Of a DNA stretch of 64,000 nucleotides, positions 8,431 to 16,011 are shown one piece after another. The stretch covers positions 2,082,950 to 2,146,949 of the forward strand of contig NZ_BAAAUN010000001.1 in the NCBI RefSeq assembly GCF_039533965.1. The letters run 5' to 3'. A model generated the notes under the pieces. The model had not been told where the DNA came from and searched no databases. It saw nothing but the letters and a program-made list of their open reading frames with translations. The stretch is from Microbacterium luteolum. Lineage in GTDB: Bacteria; Actinomycetota; Actinomycetes; Actinomycetales; Microbacteriaceae. Positions within the stretch are counted from its first letter, which is position 1, and every line of letters begins with the position of its first letter. A program made the position numbers and the translations under genes.

Positions 8431-9210
8431 CTACAGATTCGCCTCCGCGTAGATGCGAAGGGCGTCGCGGACGAACTCCGCGCCCTGAGTGCCGCCGGAT
8501 GCCGTCGCGTAGTTCGCGCCGAAGCGCGGGTCCGCGACGTACATCTCGCCGAGACCGATCACGTAGCCCTTCACGTCGCCGCCGGGGACCGCCGCAGGCG
8601 TGCCGGGCACGCTCGTCAGCCACTCGACGTGACGACGGGCGACGTCCTGAGCCTCGGCGGATGCCGGGTCGATGCCGCTCTCCGCGGCGGCGATCCAGTC
8701 GCGCCCGAGATCGGAGACGCGCTGCTGCCAGTCGGCGCGCTCGGCATCCGTCATGCCCCGCCACCAGCGGTCGCTGTCGGCGTAGGCCTTCTTACCCCAA
8801 CGATCCTCGACCTCCTCCTTGTACTTGGTGTGGTCGAAGCCGTCGAACATGTTCTCTGCCATGAGTTCTTCACCTCCTCTCAATGCGTCGATGGTGGATT
8901 CGACGGACGCGATCTGACGCGCCAGTCGGGCCTGCTCCTCGCGCAGCAGCGCGAGATGGGTCTGCAGGGCGGATGTCTCCGCGCTCTCCTTCGCGAGGAT
9001 CCCGGCGATCTGCGGCAGCCCGAGGCCGAGGTCCCGCAGCAGCAGGATGCGCTGCAGGCGCACGAGCGCCGGGGCGTCATAGTGACGGTAGCCGTTGGGC
9101 GCGATGCGTGTCGGCGGCAGCAGTCCGATGTCGTCGTAGTGTCGCAGCGTGCGGCTCGTGGTTCCTGCGAGTCGTGCGATCTCCTGGATAGACCAGTCCT
9201 TCTGCTCCAT
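8431..9210 (-). CDS. MerR-family regulator with TipAS-like drug-binding domain
   Basis: The protein has about 259 residues. The MerR DNA-binding domain (SIQEIARLAGTTSRTLRHYD, then NGYRHYD) occupies about residues 6-75. A coiled-coil dimerisation helix to about 110 and a C-terminal TipAS domain follow (about 120-255, WGKKAYADSDRWWR, GEMYVADPRFGANY). TipAL-type regulators bind thiopeptide-like drugs and activate their own promoter. An ATG at 9216 exists, but AAGGAGG touches it directly and sits 6 nt from the ATG at 9210, so 9210 is preferred. Its promoter is of the 19-bp-spacer type. Confidence 0.92.
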   Translation of the reverse strand: MEQKDWSIQEIARLAGTTSRTLRHYDDIGLLPPTRIAPNGYRHYDAPALVRLQRILLLRDLGLGLPQIAGILAKESAETSALQTHLALLREEQARLARQIASVESTIDALRGGEELMAENMFDGFDHTKYKEEVEDRWGKKAYADSDRWWRGMTDAERADWQQRVSDLGRDWIAAAESGIDPASAEAQDVARRHVEWLTSVPGTPAAVPGGDVKGYVIGLGEMYVADPRFGANYATASGGTQGAEFVRDALRIYAEANL

Positions 9211-9240
9211 CTGCATCCTCCTTCCGTTGTCGATATCTCG

Positions 9241-9271
9241 ACTCTAGAAGTTGACGTTGCGTCAAGGTCAA
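9241..9271 (-). promoter_or_regulatory. MerR-type promoter with 19-bp spacer, autoregulatory
   Basis: On the minus strand, TTGACC (9271-9266) and TAGAGT (9246-9241) are separated by exactly 19 bp, the over-long spacing that MerR proteins correct by twisting DNA. The spacer holds the dyad TTGACG-CAA-CGTCAA. This strongly suggests autoregulation by the TipA-like protein immediately downstream. Confidence 0.8.
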
Positions 9272-9363
9272 CTGCGCTTGTGGAATTTGTTCCACATTCG
9301 CGCGACTAGCCTGTTCAGGGCGCCGGATGAGCTGCCGCCCCAACTCGCCGGAGGTACTGACGC

Positions 9364-9939
9364 ATGCCCGAAATCGTTCAGAAGACGACGATCGGCCTGA
9401 GCCGACGCACGATTCTGCAGGCATCGGCATGGTCGATCCCGGTGATGGCCGTCGCCGTCGCCACGCCTCTCGCGGCCGCGAGCACCGCGATCGATCTCGA
9501 GCTCGTCGCGCGGCCCGGTGGCGATCGCATCGGGGGCACGAACCCCGAGGGAACGCAGGCTGTCGACCTCACGCTTCCCTTCACGTACGACGCGACGAGC
9601 GCGGGAGGGCCGGTCGCGAACGCGACGCTGGTCGTCAGCTTCGACACGCGCCTGATCGACGACCCCAGCGTGAGGATCGACGGTTTCCCGGCGCAGCAGA
9701 TCGCGACGGAGCTCTCCGGCACCACGCGCACCGTGACGTTCTCGCTGCCGTTCGACATTCCGGGCAACGGCGACACCATCCCGATCCAGCCCTCGTTCGC
9801 CGTCGTGAACCGGACCGCCTGGGTTCCGGATGCCGCCGACTACGTCGTCACGCTGCTCGGTCCGGGCAGCCGCCTCGACCTCAACCCATCGAACAACACG
9901 GTGACCATGGCGCCGCAGTACGGCGGCCCGCCGGTGTGA
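9364..9939 (+). CDS. Exported protein of unknown function with probable Tat signal
   Basis: The 191-residue protein has LSRRTILQASAWSIPVMAVA at its N terminus. The SRRTIL segment resembles a twin-arginine motif and is followed by a hydrophobic stretch ending near AAAS. The rest is beta-rich and Thr/Asp-rich with no cysteines, and resembles secreted Ig-like or DUF11-type beta-sandwich domains. No catalytic motif is visible. A GGAGG lies upstream of the ATG, and a clear hairpin terminator follows at 9964-9996, so it is a single-gene unit. Confidence 0.75.
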   Translation: MPEIVQKTTIGLSRRTILQASAWSIPVMAVAVATPLAAASTAIDLELVARPGGDRIGGTNPEGTQAVDLTLPFTYDATSAGGPVANATLVVSFDTRLIDDPSVRIDGFPAQQIATELSGTTRTVTFSLPFDIPGNGDTIPIQPSFAVVNRTAWVPDAADYVVTLLGPGSRLDLNPSNNTVTMAPQYGGPPV

Positions 9940-9963
9940 TCGACACGCGATCCCTGTCGTAGA

Positions 9964-9996
9964 AGAGGCGCTCCCGCATCCGTCGAGAGCGCCTCT
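9964..9996 (+). terminator. Hairpin terminator after the exported-protein gene
   Basis: A 10-bp stem (9964-9973 with 9987-9996, AGAGGCGCTC against GAGCGCCTCT) with a 13-nt loop begins 25 nt after the stop codon. There is no strong U-tract, as is usual in actinobacteria. Confidence 0.7.
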
Positions 9997-10019
9997 CGAC
10001 ATTCACACAGGAAGTTTCG

Positions 10020-10074
10020 TTGACAAGATCGAGATATATCGTGTTACTCTCGATACACACGATATATCTCGATC
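10020..10074 (+). promoter_or_regulatory. Promoter with 18-bp inverted-repeat operator (probable PadR site)
   Basis: TTGACA at 10020-10025 is a consensus -35. It is followed by a perfect 18-bp inverted repeat (10027-10044 and 10057-10074, core GATATATCGTGT) around a 12-nt spacer. The repeat covers the expected -10 region, and the AT-rich palindrome stands out in this GC-rich sequence. The PadR regulator encoded in the same operon (10936-11568) is the obvious binder, giving negative autoregulation. Confidence 0.8.
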
Positions 10075-10096
10075 CCCCGACACAGGAGAAGCAGAC

Positions 10097-10939
10097 ATGA
10101 CCGAGAAGTGGCTCATCGCCCCCGGCGAGGAACGCGTCATCGACATCGAATCCATCAGCCGGCTGAAGGTCGGCCTCGTCGGCGGCCAGGTCGACATCGT
10201 CGCGCACGACGAACCCGGCATCCGCATCGAGGTGCACGGCGTCACCACCAAGGACCTCCGCATCGAGTCCCACGACGGCGAGGTCGAGATCGACCACCCG
10301 CAGCTCGGCTGGGACAACTTCCTCGAGGTCTTCCGCAACTTCGGCTCAGGCGGACCCCGGGCCGAGGTGAGCGTGGCCGTCCCGCGCTCGATCGCCCTGA
10401 ACCTCGGCGTCGTCAGCGCCGGCGCCCTGGTGTCCGGCATCCGAAACGACGCCCGGCTCAACACCGTCTCCGGCGACATCATCGTCGACACCCTCATCGG
10501 CGACCTCAACGTCAACTCCGTCTCCGGCGATGTGCAGGTGCGCGGACTCACCGGTTCGATCACCGCCAACAGCGTCTCGGGCGATGTCGCCGTCACCGGC
10601 GCCGTGCGCAAGGCGACCGTCGACATCGTCTCGGGTTCGACGCTCGTGGACGCTGCCGGCGATGTGAACACCATCTCCGTGAACTCGGTCTCGGGCGGCA
10701 CCACCGTGCGGCTCGACGAGTCGCTCGCCGCGAACTACGTGATCCGCTCGCTCAGCGGACGCCTGCTCATCGACGGCGTGGAGCGCAGCTCCTCCGGCCC
10801 GAGCAACTACACCGGCACGACCGGCGAACTCGCGGGGCGCTTCGTCGACCTCCGGGCGAACTCGGTGTCGGGCGGCGTCACGGTGCTCCGCCGCGCACCC
10901 GAATCGATCACGAACGACGCGGAGTGGGAGGAATCATGA
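10097..10939 (+). CDS. DUF4097-family beta-solenoid-like protein
   Basis: The 280-residue protein carries repeating strands with the motif NSVSGDV or TVSGDI about every 18-20 residues from about residue 110 to the end. This is the DUF4097 (LiaG/YvlB-like) pattern, a right-handed beta-helix of unknown role often linked to envelope stress. No signal peptide or membrane segment is visible, so it is probably cytoplasmic. AGGAGA precedes the ATG. Its stop overlaps the start of the PadR gene (ATGA), so the two are translated together and probably controlled by the inverted repeat upstream. Confidence 0.9.
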   Translation: MTEKWLIAPGEERVIDIESISRLKVGLVGGQVDIVAHDEPGIRIEVHGVTTKDLRIESHDGEVEIDHPQLGWDNFLEVFRNFGSGGPRAEVSVAVPRSIALNLGVVSAGALVSGIRNDARLNTVSGDIIVDTLIGDLNVNSVSGDVQVRGLTGSITANSVSGDVAVTGAVRKATVDIVSGSTLVDAAGDVNTISVNSVSGGTTVRLDESLAANYVIRSLSGRLLIDGVERSSSGPSNYTGTTGELAGRFVDLRANSVSGGVTVLRRAPESITNDAEWEES

Positions 10940-11568
10940 GCCCCGCCGTCTTCTCTCACGGCGACCTGCGTCTGTACCTTCTCTCGCTGCTCGCCGAGGC
11001 GCCCCAGCACGGCTACGGCATCATCCAGTCGCTCACCGACCGCACCGGGGGCACCTACACCCCCAGCGCCGGCACCATCTATCCGCGACTCGCGAAGCTC
11101 GAGGAGGAGGGCCTGGTCTCGAAGACCGTCGACGGACGCACCACCATCTACGCGATCACCGATGCCGGCCGCGCCGAACTCGCGTCTCGTGAGGGCGACC
11201 TCGCCGGCATCGAGGCCGGCCTCACGGACTCGGTGCGGCTCATCGCGAACGAAGTGCGCCAGAGCGTGCAAGAGGCCATGAAGAGCCTCCGGGCCGATCT
11301 CGCCTCGGCGGAACACGACGAGCGCTCGGCCGCGAAGAGCCGACCGCGTGCCGCCTCGGACGACGCCCGCATCATCAGCCGCGAAGAGCTGCACCGTGCG
11401 GATGCCGTCGTCAACGCCTTCCGCGCCCGGGTGCGGACCGACCTGCGCACGCACGTGGCGAAGGGCGGCTCGCTCCCGGCATCCGTCGTCAGCGAACTCG
11501 AAGACGGATTGGATGCCGCGGCGCACGCGGTGACCCGCGCTCTCGACACCCTCCGCCCCGGCCACTGA
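10936..11568 (+). CDS. PadR-family transcriptional regulator
   Basis: The 210-residue protein has the PadR winged-helix at about residues 8-85 (HGYGIIQSL, then SAGTIYPRLAKLEEEGLV). A long helical C-terminal region is rich in Arg, Glu and Ala and probably mediates dimerisation. The ATG overlaps the DUF4097 stop. Larger open frames starting upstream in this phase are antisense or out of phase with DUF4097. It probably represses its own operon through the 18-bp repeat at 10027-10074. A strong hairpin follows the stop. Confidence 0.93.
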   Translation: MSPAVFSHGDLRLYLLSLLAEAPQHGYGIIQSLTDRTGGTYTPSAGTIYPRLAKLEEEGLVSKTVDGRTTIYAITDAGRAELASREGDLAGIEAGLTDSVRLIANEVRQSVQEAMKSLRADLASAEHDERSAAKSRPRAASDDARIISREELHRADAVVNAFRARVRTDLRTHVAKGGSLPASVVSELEDGLDAAAHAVTRALDTLRPGH

Positions 11569-11577
11569 CGGGGCGGT

Positions 11578-11618
11578 CAGAGAGGCCCGGTGTCCGTCGC
11601 GGACACCGGGCCTCTCTG
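11578..11618 (+). terminator. Strong hairpin terminator after the PadR gene
   Basis: A perfect 19-bp stem (11578-11596 with 11600-11618) closes on a 3-nt loop (TCG) and begins 9 nt after the stop codon. Confidence 0.85.
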
Positions 11619-11666
11619 CGCCGGAGCAGCAACGGCCTGTCACGCGTCGAGATCGCCGAGGTGCCA

Positions 11667-11672
11667 TAGCCT
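11667..11672 (+). promoter_or_regulatory. -10-like hexamer TAGCCT, leaderless start of the lipoprotein gene
   Basis: TAGCCT lies exactly 6 nt before the ATG at 11679 and no Shine-Dalgarno is seen. The same arrangement recurs at many genes in this window. Confidence 0.5.
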
Positions 11673-11678
11673 GACGGC

Positions 11679-12251
11679 ATGAGGACGATGACGAAGCCGC
11701 TGCCTTTCTTCGTGGTGATCGCTACGGCGCTGGTGCTCGCCGGATGCAGTCCTGCTCCCTCCACCGGCGGAGAGAGCGCCCCTCCGACCGCAGAGTCCTC
11801 TGCCACGCCGACCCCGAGCGCCGAACCCACCCCTGAACCCACCGACACCTCGGTCGGCCTGCCGACGCCCGAGAGCATCAGCTGCGACACGATGCTGGAT
11901 CCCCTGGTCGACCGTGTCCTGCGCTCCACGCAGCTCATTCCTGCGGCGAAACCATGGACGCAGTTCGGATTCGAGCCGACGGGCGCAGCGATCGAATGCC
12001 CGTGGGGATACGAGGGGCAGCCTCACGCCGTGACCTACTTCGCCTGGGCGGCACTCGGCGAGGGCGAAGGCGAGACGTTCCTGGCCCTCACGGCGGAGAA
12101 CGGTTATGGGACGACCGAGACCGAACAGGGAACCTGGGTGACGGATCCCGGAAGCACCCCGGGAGAGCTCTCCGGGATCCTCGTCACCGACGGCTGGGTC
12201 GCGTTCGCTCCCACCGCCGAACTCATCCCGGCGATCCTCTGGACCCGTTGA
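11679..12251 (+). CDS. Lipoprotein of unknown function
   Basis: This 190-residue protein has a signal peptide ending LVLAGC (lipidated Cys at about residue 24) and a Pro/Thr/Ser/Glu-rich spacer of about 40 residues. A small globular domain of about 130 residues follows, rich in Trp, Tyr and Gly. I do not recognise the domain. The start at 11679 is supported by the leaderless promoter arrangement; an internal Met three codons later is possible. It is convergent with the Usp gene. Confidence 0.8.
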   Translation: MRTMTKPLPFFVVIATALVLAGCSPAPSTGGESAPPTAESSATPTPSAEPTPEPTDTSVGLPTPESISCDTMLDPLVDRVLRSTQLIPAAKPWTQFGFEPTGAAIECPWGYEGQPHAVTYFAWAALGEGEGETFLALTAENGYGTTETEQGTWVTDPGSTPGELSGILVTDGWVAFAPTAELIPAILWTR

Positions 12252-12281
12252 CAGGACGACGGCGCCGCTGAGCGGAAGAAC

Positions 12282-12830
12282 CTACACGGTCTCCGGCCAG
12301 ATCTCCTTCTGCGAGTCCGGCACGGACTCTCCGAGCGGAACGACAAGTACGGAGCGATGCTGCCGATGTGTGAGCCGCGCCGCCACCGAACCGGTGAAGA
12401 ACTCCCTGATCGACTCGCCGATGCCCCGCTTGCGCGTGCCGACCACGATCAGCGAGGCGTCGAGCTTGTTCGCGAGCTGCTTGATCGCCAGCGCGGGATC
12501 TCCCACCAGCTGGCGCGCGGTCCAGGTGAGGCCGGTGCCGTCGAGCAGGGACGCGGCTGACGCCTGCACGGCTTCGAACTCGGCCACCCCCGCGACGAAG
12601 TTGATGTCGATGGGGGCGGAGTGCACATAGCCATCCGGGTCCTCGTAGGTGACGAATCGCGTGACGTCGACATGGGCGACGACGAGAGGCGCGCCGAGCA
12701 ATCTGGCGAAGCGGACAGCCTCGTCGATCACGTGCCGATCCTGATCCGGTTGCATGCCGACGATGACGGCCTTCTGCAATGCCGCGTTCTGCGAGGCCTC
12801 GTCGGACGGAGTGGAGGTGCTGTCGGTCAT
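12282..12830 (-). CDS. Universal stress protein (UspA family)
   Basis: The 182-residue protein is a single Usp domain (about residues 20-165). It opens with KAVIVGMQPD and ends with the segment VVGTRKRGIGE to TGSVAARLTHRQHRSVLVVP, which contains the usual nucleotide-binding GS and SVLVVP core. An acidic, Ser-rich N-terminal tail is present. Such proteins bind ATP or AMP and are induced by stress or growth arrest. GGAG precedes the ATG. It is divergent from the DUF3073 gene. Confidence 0.9.
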   Translation of the reverse strand: MTDSTSTPSDEASQNAALQKAVIVGMQPDQDRHVIDEAVRFARLLGAPLVVAHVDVTRFVTYEDPDGYVHSAPIDINFVAGVAEFEAVQASAASLLDGTGLTWTARQLVGDPALAIKQLANKLDASLIVVGTRKRGIGESIREFFTGSVAARLTHRQHRSVLVVPLGESVPDSQKEIWPETV

Positions 12831-12880
12831 GAGATCGCTCCGTTCACCAGCCTGGCGTCAGCCAGAGGGTCGTACCCGCG

Positions 12881-12889
12881 TGCTATTCT
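12881..12889 (+). promoter_or_regulatory. Extended -10 promoter (TGCTATTCT) of the DUF3073 gene
   Basis: TATTCT at 12884-12889 has a TGC extension on its 5' side. A start near 12896 would leave an mRNA leader of about 80 nt before the ATG. That leader contains a small hairpin (CGGGC 12933-12937 with GCCCG 12945-12949) and then a GAGGGGG ribosome-binding site. Confidence 0.5.
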
Positions 12890-12977
12890 GAATGCTACTC
12901 TTACCGGCTTCATCCGGTGTCGTGAAATGCGTCGGGCCTCAGTAGCCCGCAGCTGAAATCGTGAGGGGGTCTGGCGT

Positions 12978-13163
12978 ATGGGCCGTGGCCGTCAGAAGGC
13001 GAAGCACACAAAGATCGCCCGCGAACTCAAGGCGTACAGTCCGTCGGTGAACTACTCCGCGCTCGAGCGCGAGTTGGCTCACCCGACTGACGAAGACGCC
13101 TACGTCGACAAGTGGGCCGACGAGTACGCAGACGAAGACGAGGACGAGCTGGAAAAGGCCTGA
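12978..13163 (+). CDS. DUF3073 family protein
   Basis: The 61-residue protein opens with MGRGRQKAKHTKIARELKAY and has an acidic C-terminal tail (DEDEDELEKA). This pattern is diagnostic of DUF3073, a small protein conserved across actinobacteria with no established function. A very strong GAGGGGG ribosome-binding site precedes the ATG. The basic head and acidic tail suggest RNA or ribosome association, but that is inference. Confidence 0.93.
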   Translation: MGRGRQKAKHTKIARELKAYSPSVNYSALERELAHPTDEDAYVDKWADEYADEDEDELEKA

Positions 13164-13227
13164 CCGCCTGTTCCGTCGTCCTGCCCCCGTGCGACCCACG
13201 GGGGCTTCGTCGTGTCCGCGATCGGGG

Positions 13228-13563
13228 TCAGGTCTCGCTCGACCGCTGAGTCTCCAGCGACCACACCTGTTCGATCGGCAGGAACCCGTCCTCCCCGTCC
13301 GGGCCGTGGAAGCCCTCGACGAAGCGCCCGATATCGGCCTGCCATGCGGCGTTCGCGGGCGCGGCGTCGACGATGCGCATCGCCCCGTCGAAGTCGTCGC
13401 ACTCGACCAGGTGGAACAGGTTCCTTCCCGACCGCCAGATGATCCAGTCGTGGATGCCGGCTTCGGCGAACAGGTCGCGCAGATCATCGGGGATCCGCGC
13501 GTGATGCGATCGGTACTGATCGACGGCTCCGTCCGCGATGACCGAGTGCAGGGCGATCCGCAT
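13228..13563 (-). CDS. L-rhamnose-mutarotase-like protein
   Basis: The 111-residue protein has the dimeric alpha-beta-barrel fold of RhaM/YiiL, with IHDWIIWRSGRNLFHLVEC and the early His of ALHSVI matching the family. The enzyme interconverts anomers of L-rhamnose or L-fucose. No rhamnose isomerase or kinase lies nearby, so the substrate is uncertain. It is divergent from the MOSC gene, with about 58 nt between the start codons. Confidence 0.85.
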   Translation of the reverse strand: MRIALHSVIADGAVDQYRSHHARIPDDLRDLFAEAGIHDWIIWRSGRNLFHLVECDDFDGAMRIVDAAPANAAWQADIGRFVEGFHGPDGEDGFLPIEQVWSLETQRSSET

Positions 13564-13609
13564 GGTTCCTCCTAGCCGGTGACCCCGGCGACCGTGTGAT
13601 GTGACCTGC

Positions 13610-13615
13610 GAGAAT
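13610..13615 (+). promoter_or_regulatory. -10-like hexamer GAGAAT before the MOSC gene
   Basis: GAGAAT lies exactly 6 nt before the ATG at 13622, with no Shine-Dalgarno, so a leaderless start is likely. Confidence 0.45.
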
Positions 13616-13621
13616 CATTTC

Positions 13622-14422
13622 ATGGCTCGTGTCGTTGCTCTCTACCGTCACCCGATCAAGGGGTTCACCCCCGAATCCCGTGAATCGCTCACCGTGCAGG
13701 CGGATGGCAGGGTCGCCGGCGACCGGGTGCTCGCGTTCCGCTTCGCCGATGCGGTCACCCCGGAGGATGACGGCGGTCTCGACTACTGGCCGAAGTCCAA
13801 GGGCCTCGCTCTGCAGGATTTCCCGGCTTTGGCCGCGCTGCGCACGAGCTATGACGATGCGTCAAGGCGTCTGAGGGTCGAACACGACGGCAGTGTTCTC
13901 GCGGAGGCGGTCATCGACGATGACGGCCGGGCCGAGCTCGTGTCGGCGGTCACCGACTTCGTGCTCTCCACTCGGGAAGGCCGACGGCTGCAGCGTCCTG
14001 GGCGACTCCCTCTCGTCCTCGTGGGCGACGGGGAGACGTCGAGATTCCAGGATCGTGCGCGCGGGTACGTGTCGGTGCACAGCCACGGCAGCACTCGGGC
14101 TCTGAGCGACGCGCTGGATCTTCCTGCCGACGACCGTCGCTTCCGCTCCAACATCGTCATCGACGGCGTCGCCCCGTGGGCGGAACTCGACTGGGCGGGC
14201 GAAGTGCGCATCGGCAGCGTGACGTTCCGGACGGCCGGTCCCATCGTGCGCTGCCTGGCGACGCACGCGAACCCCGACACGGGCGTGCGCGATGCGAAGG
14301 TCCTGACCACCCTCACCAAGGCATTCGCGCAGGACGAGCCCACCCTCGGACGACTGCTGCTCCCCGCGGACGAATCCGCGGAGGGTGTCGTGCGCCTCGG
14401 CGACGAGGTGCTCGCCGCCTGA
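13622..14422 (+). CDS. MOSC-domain protein
   Basis: The 266-residue protein has an N-terminal MOSC beta-barrel (VALYRHPIKGFTPES). Its MOSC core contains the conserved Cys and Asn-Pro-x-Thr-Gly element (VRCLATHANPDTGVRD) near residue 210-225. MOSC proteins handle sulfur for molybdenum cofactors or reduce N-hydroxylated compounds. No molybdenum genes are adjacent, so the role is open. The ATG at 13622 was preferred to one at 13601 because the family's first strand starts directly after it. Confidence 0.9.
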   Translation: MARVVALYRHPIKGFTPESRESLTVQADGRVAGDRVLAFRFADAVTPEDDGGLDYWPKSKGLALQDFPALAALRTSYDDASRRLRVEHDGSVLAEAVIDDDGRAELVSAVTDFVLSTREGRRLQRPGRLPLVLVGDGETSRFQDRARGYVSVHSHGSTRALSDALDLPADDRRFRSNIVIDGVAPWAELDWAGEVRIGSVTFRTAGPIVRCLATHANPDTGVRDAKVLTTLTKAFAQDEPTLGRLLLPADESAEGVVRLGDEVLAA

Positions 14423-14504
14423 CGCACCCGCGGCGGGCGAGCTCACCCGCGCACGCGACCTGTCGGACGAGCCCGGGTCGTGCTCTCCCGTCGAGCTTCG
14501 CGTC

Positions 14505-14536
14505 GCGCTCTCGGTTCGCGCTCTCGGTTCGCGCTC
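14505..14536. repeat. Short tandem repeat, 13-nt unit GCGCTCTCGGTTC
   Basis: Two full copies (14505-14517, 14518-14530) and a partial third (14531-14536) lie just downstream of the DUF222/HNH stop codon. Slippage could vary the copy number. Confidence 0.8.
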
Positions 14537-14540
14537 CCTG

Positions 14541-15959
14541 TCAGACGAACATGACACGCGAGGTGGGTCGGTCGGTGTAGTCGCGGCCGAGGGGGCTGTG
14601 CCAGGTGATGGTGCCGTCGCGTTGCTGCTGGGCGGTCCACCGGTGCGTGTCGGGGATGTCGGGGTGTTTGAGGGTGTGGTGGCGGCGGCAGAGGTGGGCG
14701 AGGTTGTCGATCCGGGTCTTGCCGCCTCGGGCGTGGTCGTGGTTGTGGTCGATGTCGCACCGGTGCACGGGCATCCGGCAGCCGGGGAACCGGCAATGCT
14801 GATCCCGGGCACGCAGGAACCGCCGCATCCCCTCCGTCGGGGTGTACGTGTCGGTCTGAACGACCATTCCGTCCGGGTCGAGGAACAGGCGCGACCACCC
14901 GGTGTTCCGTCCGGCGAGATCCCGGGCGATATCGGGATGTATCGGCCCGTACCCATCGAGCTCCGCCGGCCGGTCATCGGCACCGGCGAGGGTGGTCCCG
15001 GCGACGGTGACCTGGATGCGCCCGTGGATGTTGTCCAGCCCGCCACCCTGCACGGCACTCGGGTCAGCGGTGAGCAGGAGGTCGGCGAACAGATCCGCCT
15101 GCACCTGATCCCACGTGCGCGTGTCCGCGGGGACATCTTCCGTGTCTGAATCGGTGTCTGTCTCGGGGTCGGTGGCGAACGTGTCGTCGCTGAAGATCTT
15201 GCCCTCGTCGCGGTTGGCGTCGCAGCCCTCGTCGGTGCGGGGCTCGTCGGTGCGGGGCTCGTCGCCCGGCGTGGCACCGGGAGCACGGCCAGTGCGGTTC
15301 CGGATCACCTGTCGGGCCATCTGCGCCAACCGGTCCGCGATCGCGACCGCGAGCCATTCCGGCAACACCGCCGTCAACAACGCCAGCCCGTCACCGACCG
15401 AGCGGACCGTCACACCCCGCTCCGAGGCCGCCCGCTTGTGCCGGTCCGTGACCGTCTCCCCGACCAGCGCCGCCGCAACCTGCTTCGCATCCGCACCGGT
15501 ACGGGCAGCGGTCTCCCGTTCCGCGAATACCAGCACCGCCGCCTCATACAGCCCCATCACGCCGGCATCCGCCTTCTTGTTGCGGATCGCCTCCGCCACG
15601 ATCGCACTCGCCCGCACGATCTCCCGCACATGAGAGGCACTGATCCGCCCCGCCGCGAACGCCTCCCACACCGCGGGCAACTCGCCACTCACCGTGCGGG
15701 CGTCCGTGAACGCGAACTCGATCGACCCCTGAGGGATCCGCCCCGCGGCCGAGAACTCCGCGACCATCGACCGGTAGATCGCATCCCGATGAAACGGACT
15801 CCCCGCCACATCCGCATCGTGGATGGAGATCTGCTCCACCATCAGCCCCATCGCCTCGCACTCCAGCACCGCGATCTGCCGCTTCTTCTCCACCCACGCA
15901 TCCAGCACACGACCACGCTCCTCGAGATCGAGGTCGAAATCCGTCCGCCGCTGTGCCAT
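14541..15959 (-). CDS. DUF222 / HNH endonuclease-like protein (13E12 repeat family)
   Basis: The 472-residue protein has a helical DUF222 domain (about residues 30-200). An acidic, Asp/Thr-rich linker with a DEPRT repeat follows (about 225-270), then a C-terminal HNH domain with CRFPGCRMP, CDIDHNHDHARGG and LAHLCRRHHTLKH supplying zinc Cys/His and the catalytic His region. These proteins are multicopy in actinobacteria and their function is unproven. The promoter overlaps a LexA-like box, which fits DNA-damage induction known for some mycobacterial relatives. TAATCT lies 6 nt before the ATG. Confidence 0.93.
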   Translation of the reverse strand: MAQRRTDFDLDLEERGRVLDAWVEKKRQIAVLECEAMGLMVEQISIHDADVAGSPFHRDAIYRSMVAEFSAAGRIPQGSIEFAFTDARTVSGELPAVWEAFAAGRISASHVREIVRASAIVAEAIRNKKADAGVMGLYEAAVLVFAERETAARTGADAKQVAAALVGETVTDRHKRAASERGVTVRSVGDGLALLTAVLPEWLAVAIADRLAQMARQVIRNRTGRAPGATPGDEPRTDEPRTDEGCDANRDEGKIFSDDTFATDPETDTDSDTEDVPADTRTWDQVQADLFADLLLTADPSAVQGGGLDNIHGRIQVTVAGTTLAGADDRPAELDGYGPIHPDIARDLAGRNTGWSRLFLDPDGMVVQTDTYTPTEGMRRFLRARDQHCRFPGCRMPVHRCDIDHNHDHARGGKTRIDNLAHLCRRHHTLKHPDIPDTHRWTAQQQRDGTITWHSPLGRDYTDRPTSRVMFV

Positions 15960-15965
15960 ACCCCC

Positions 15966-15985
15966 AGATTAGAACATGCGTTCGA
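15966..15985 (-). promoter_or_regulatory. Leaderless promoter overlapped by a LexA-like SOS box
   Basis: On the minus strand, TCGAACGCATGTTCTA (15985-15970) matches the Gram-positive LexA consensus TCGAAC-N4-GTTCGA at 10 of 12 fixed bases. It overlaps the -10 TAATCT (15971-15966), which ends 6 nt before the ATG at 15959. LexA bound here would block initiation directly. Confidence 0.75.
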
Positions 15986-16011
15986 ATATGGCAGCATACT
16001 AGCTACGGACA

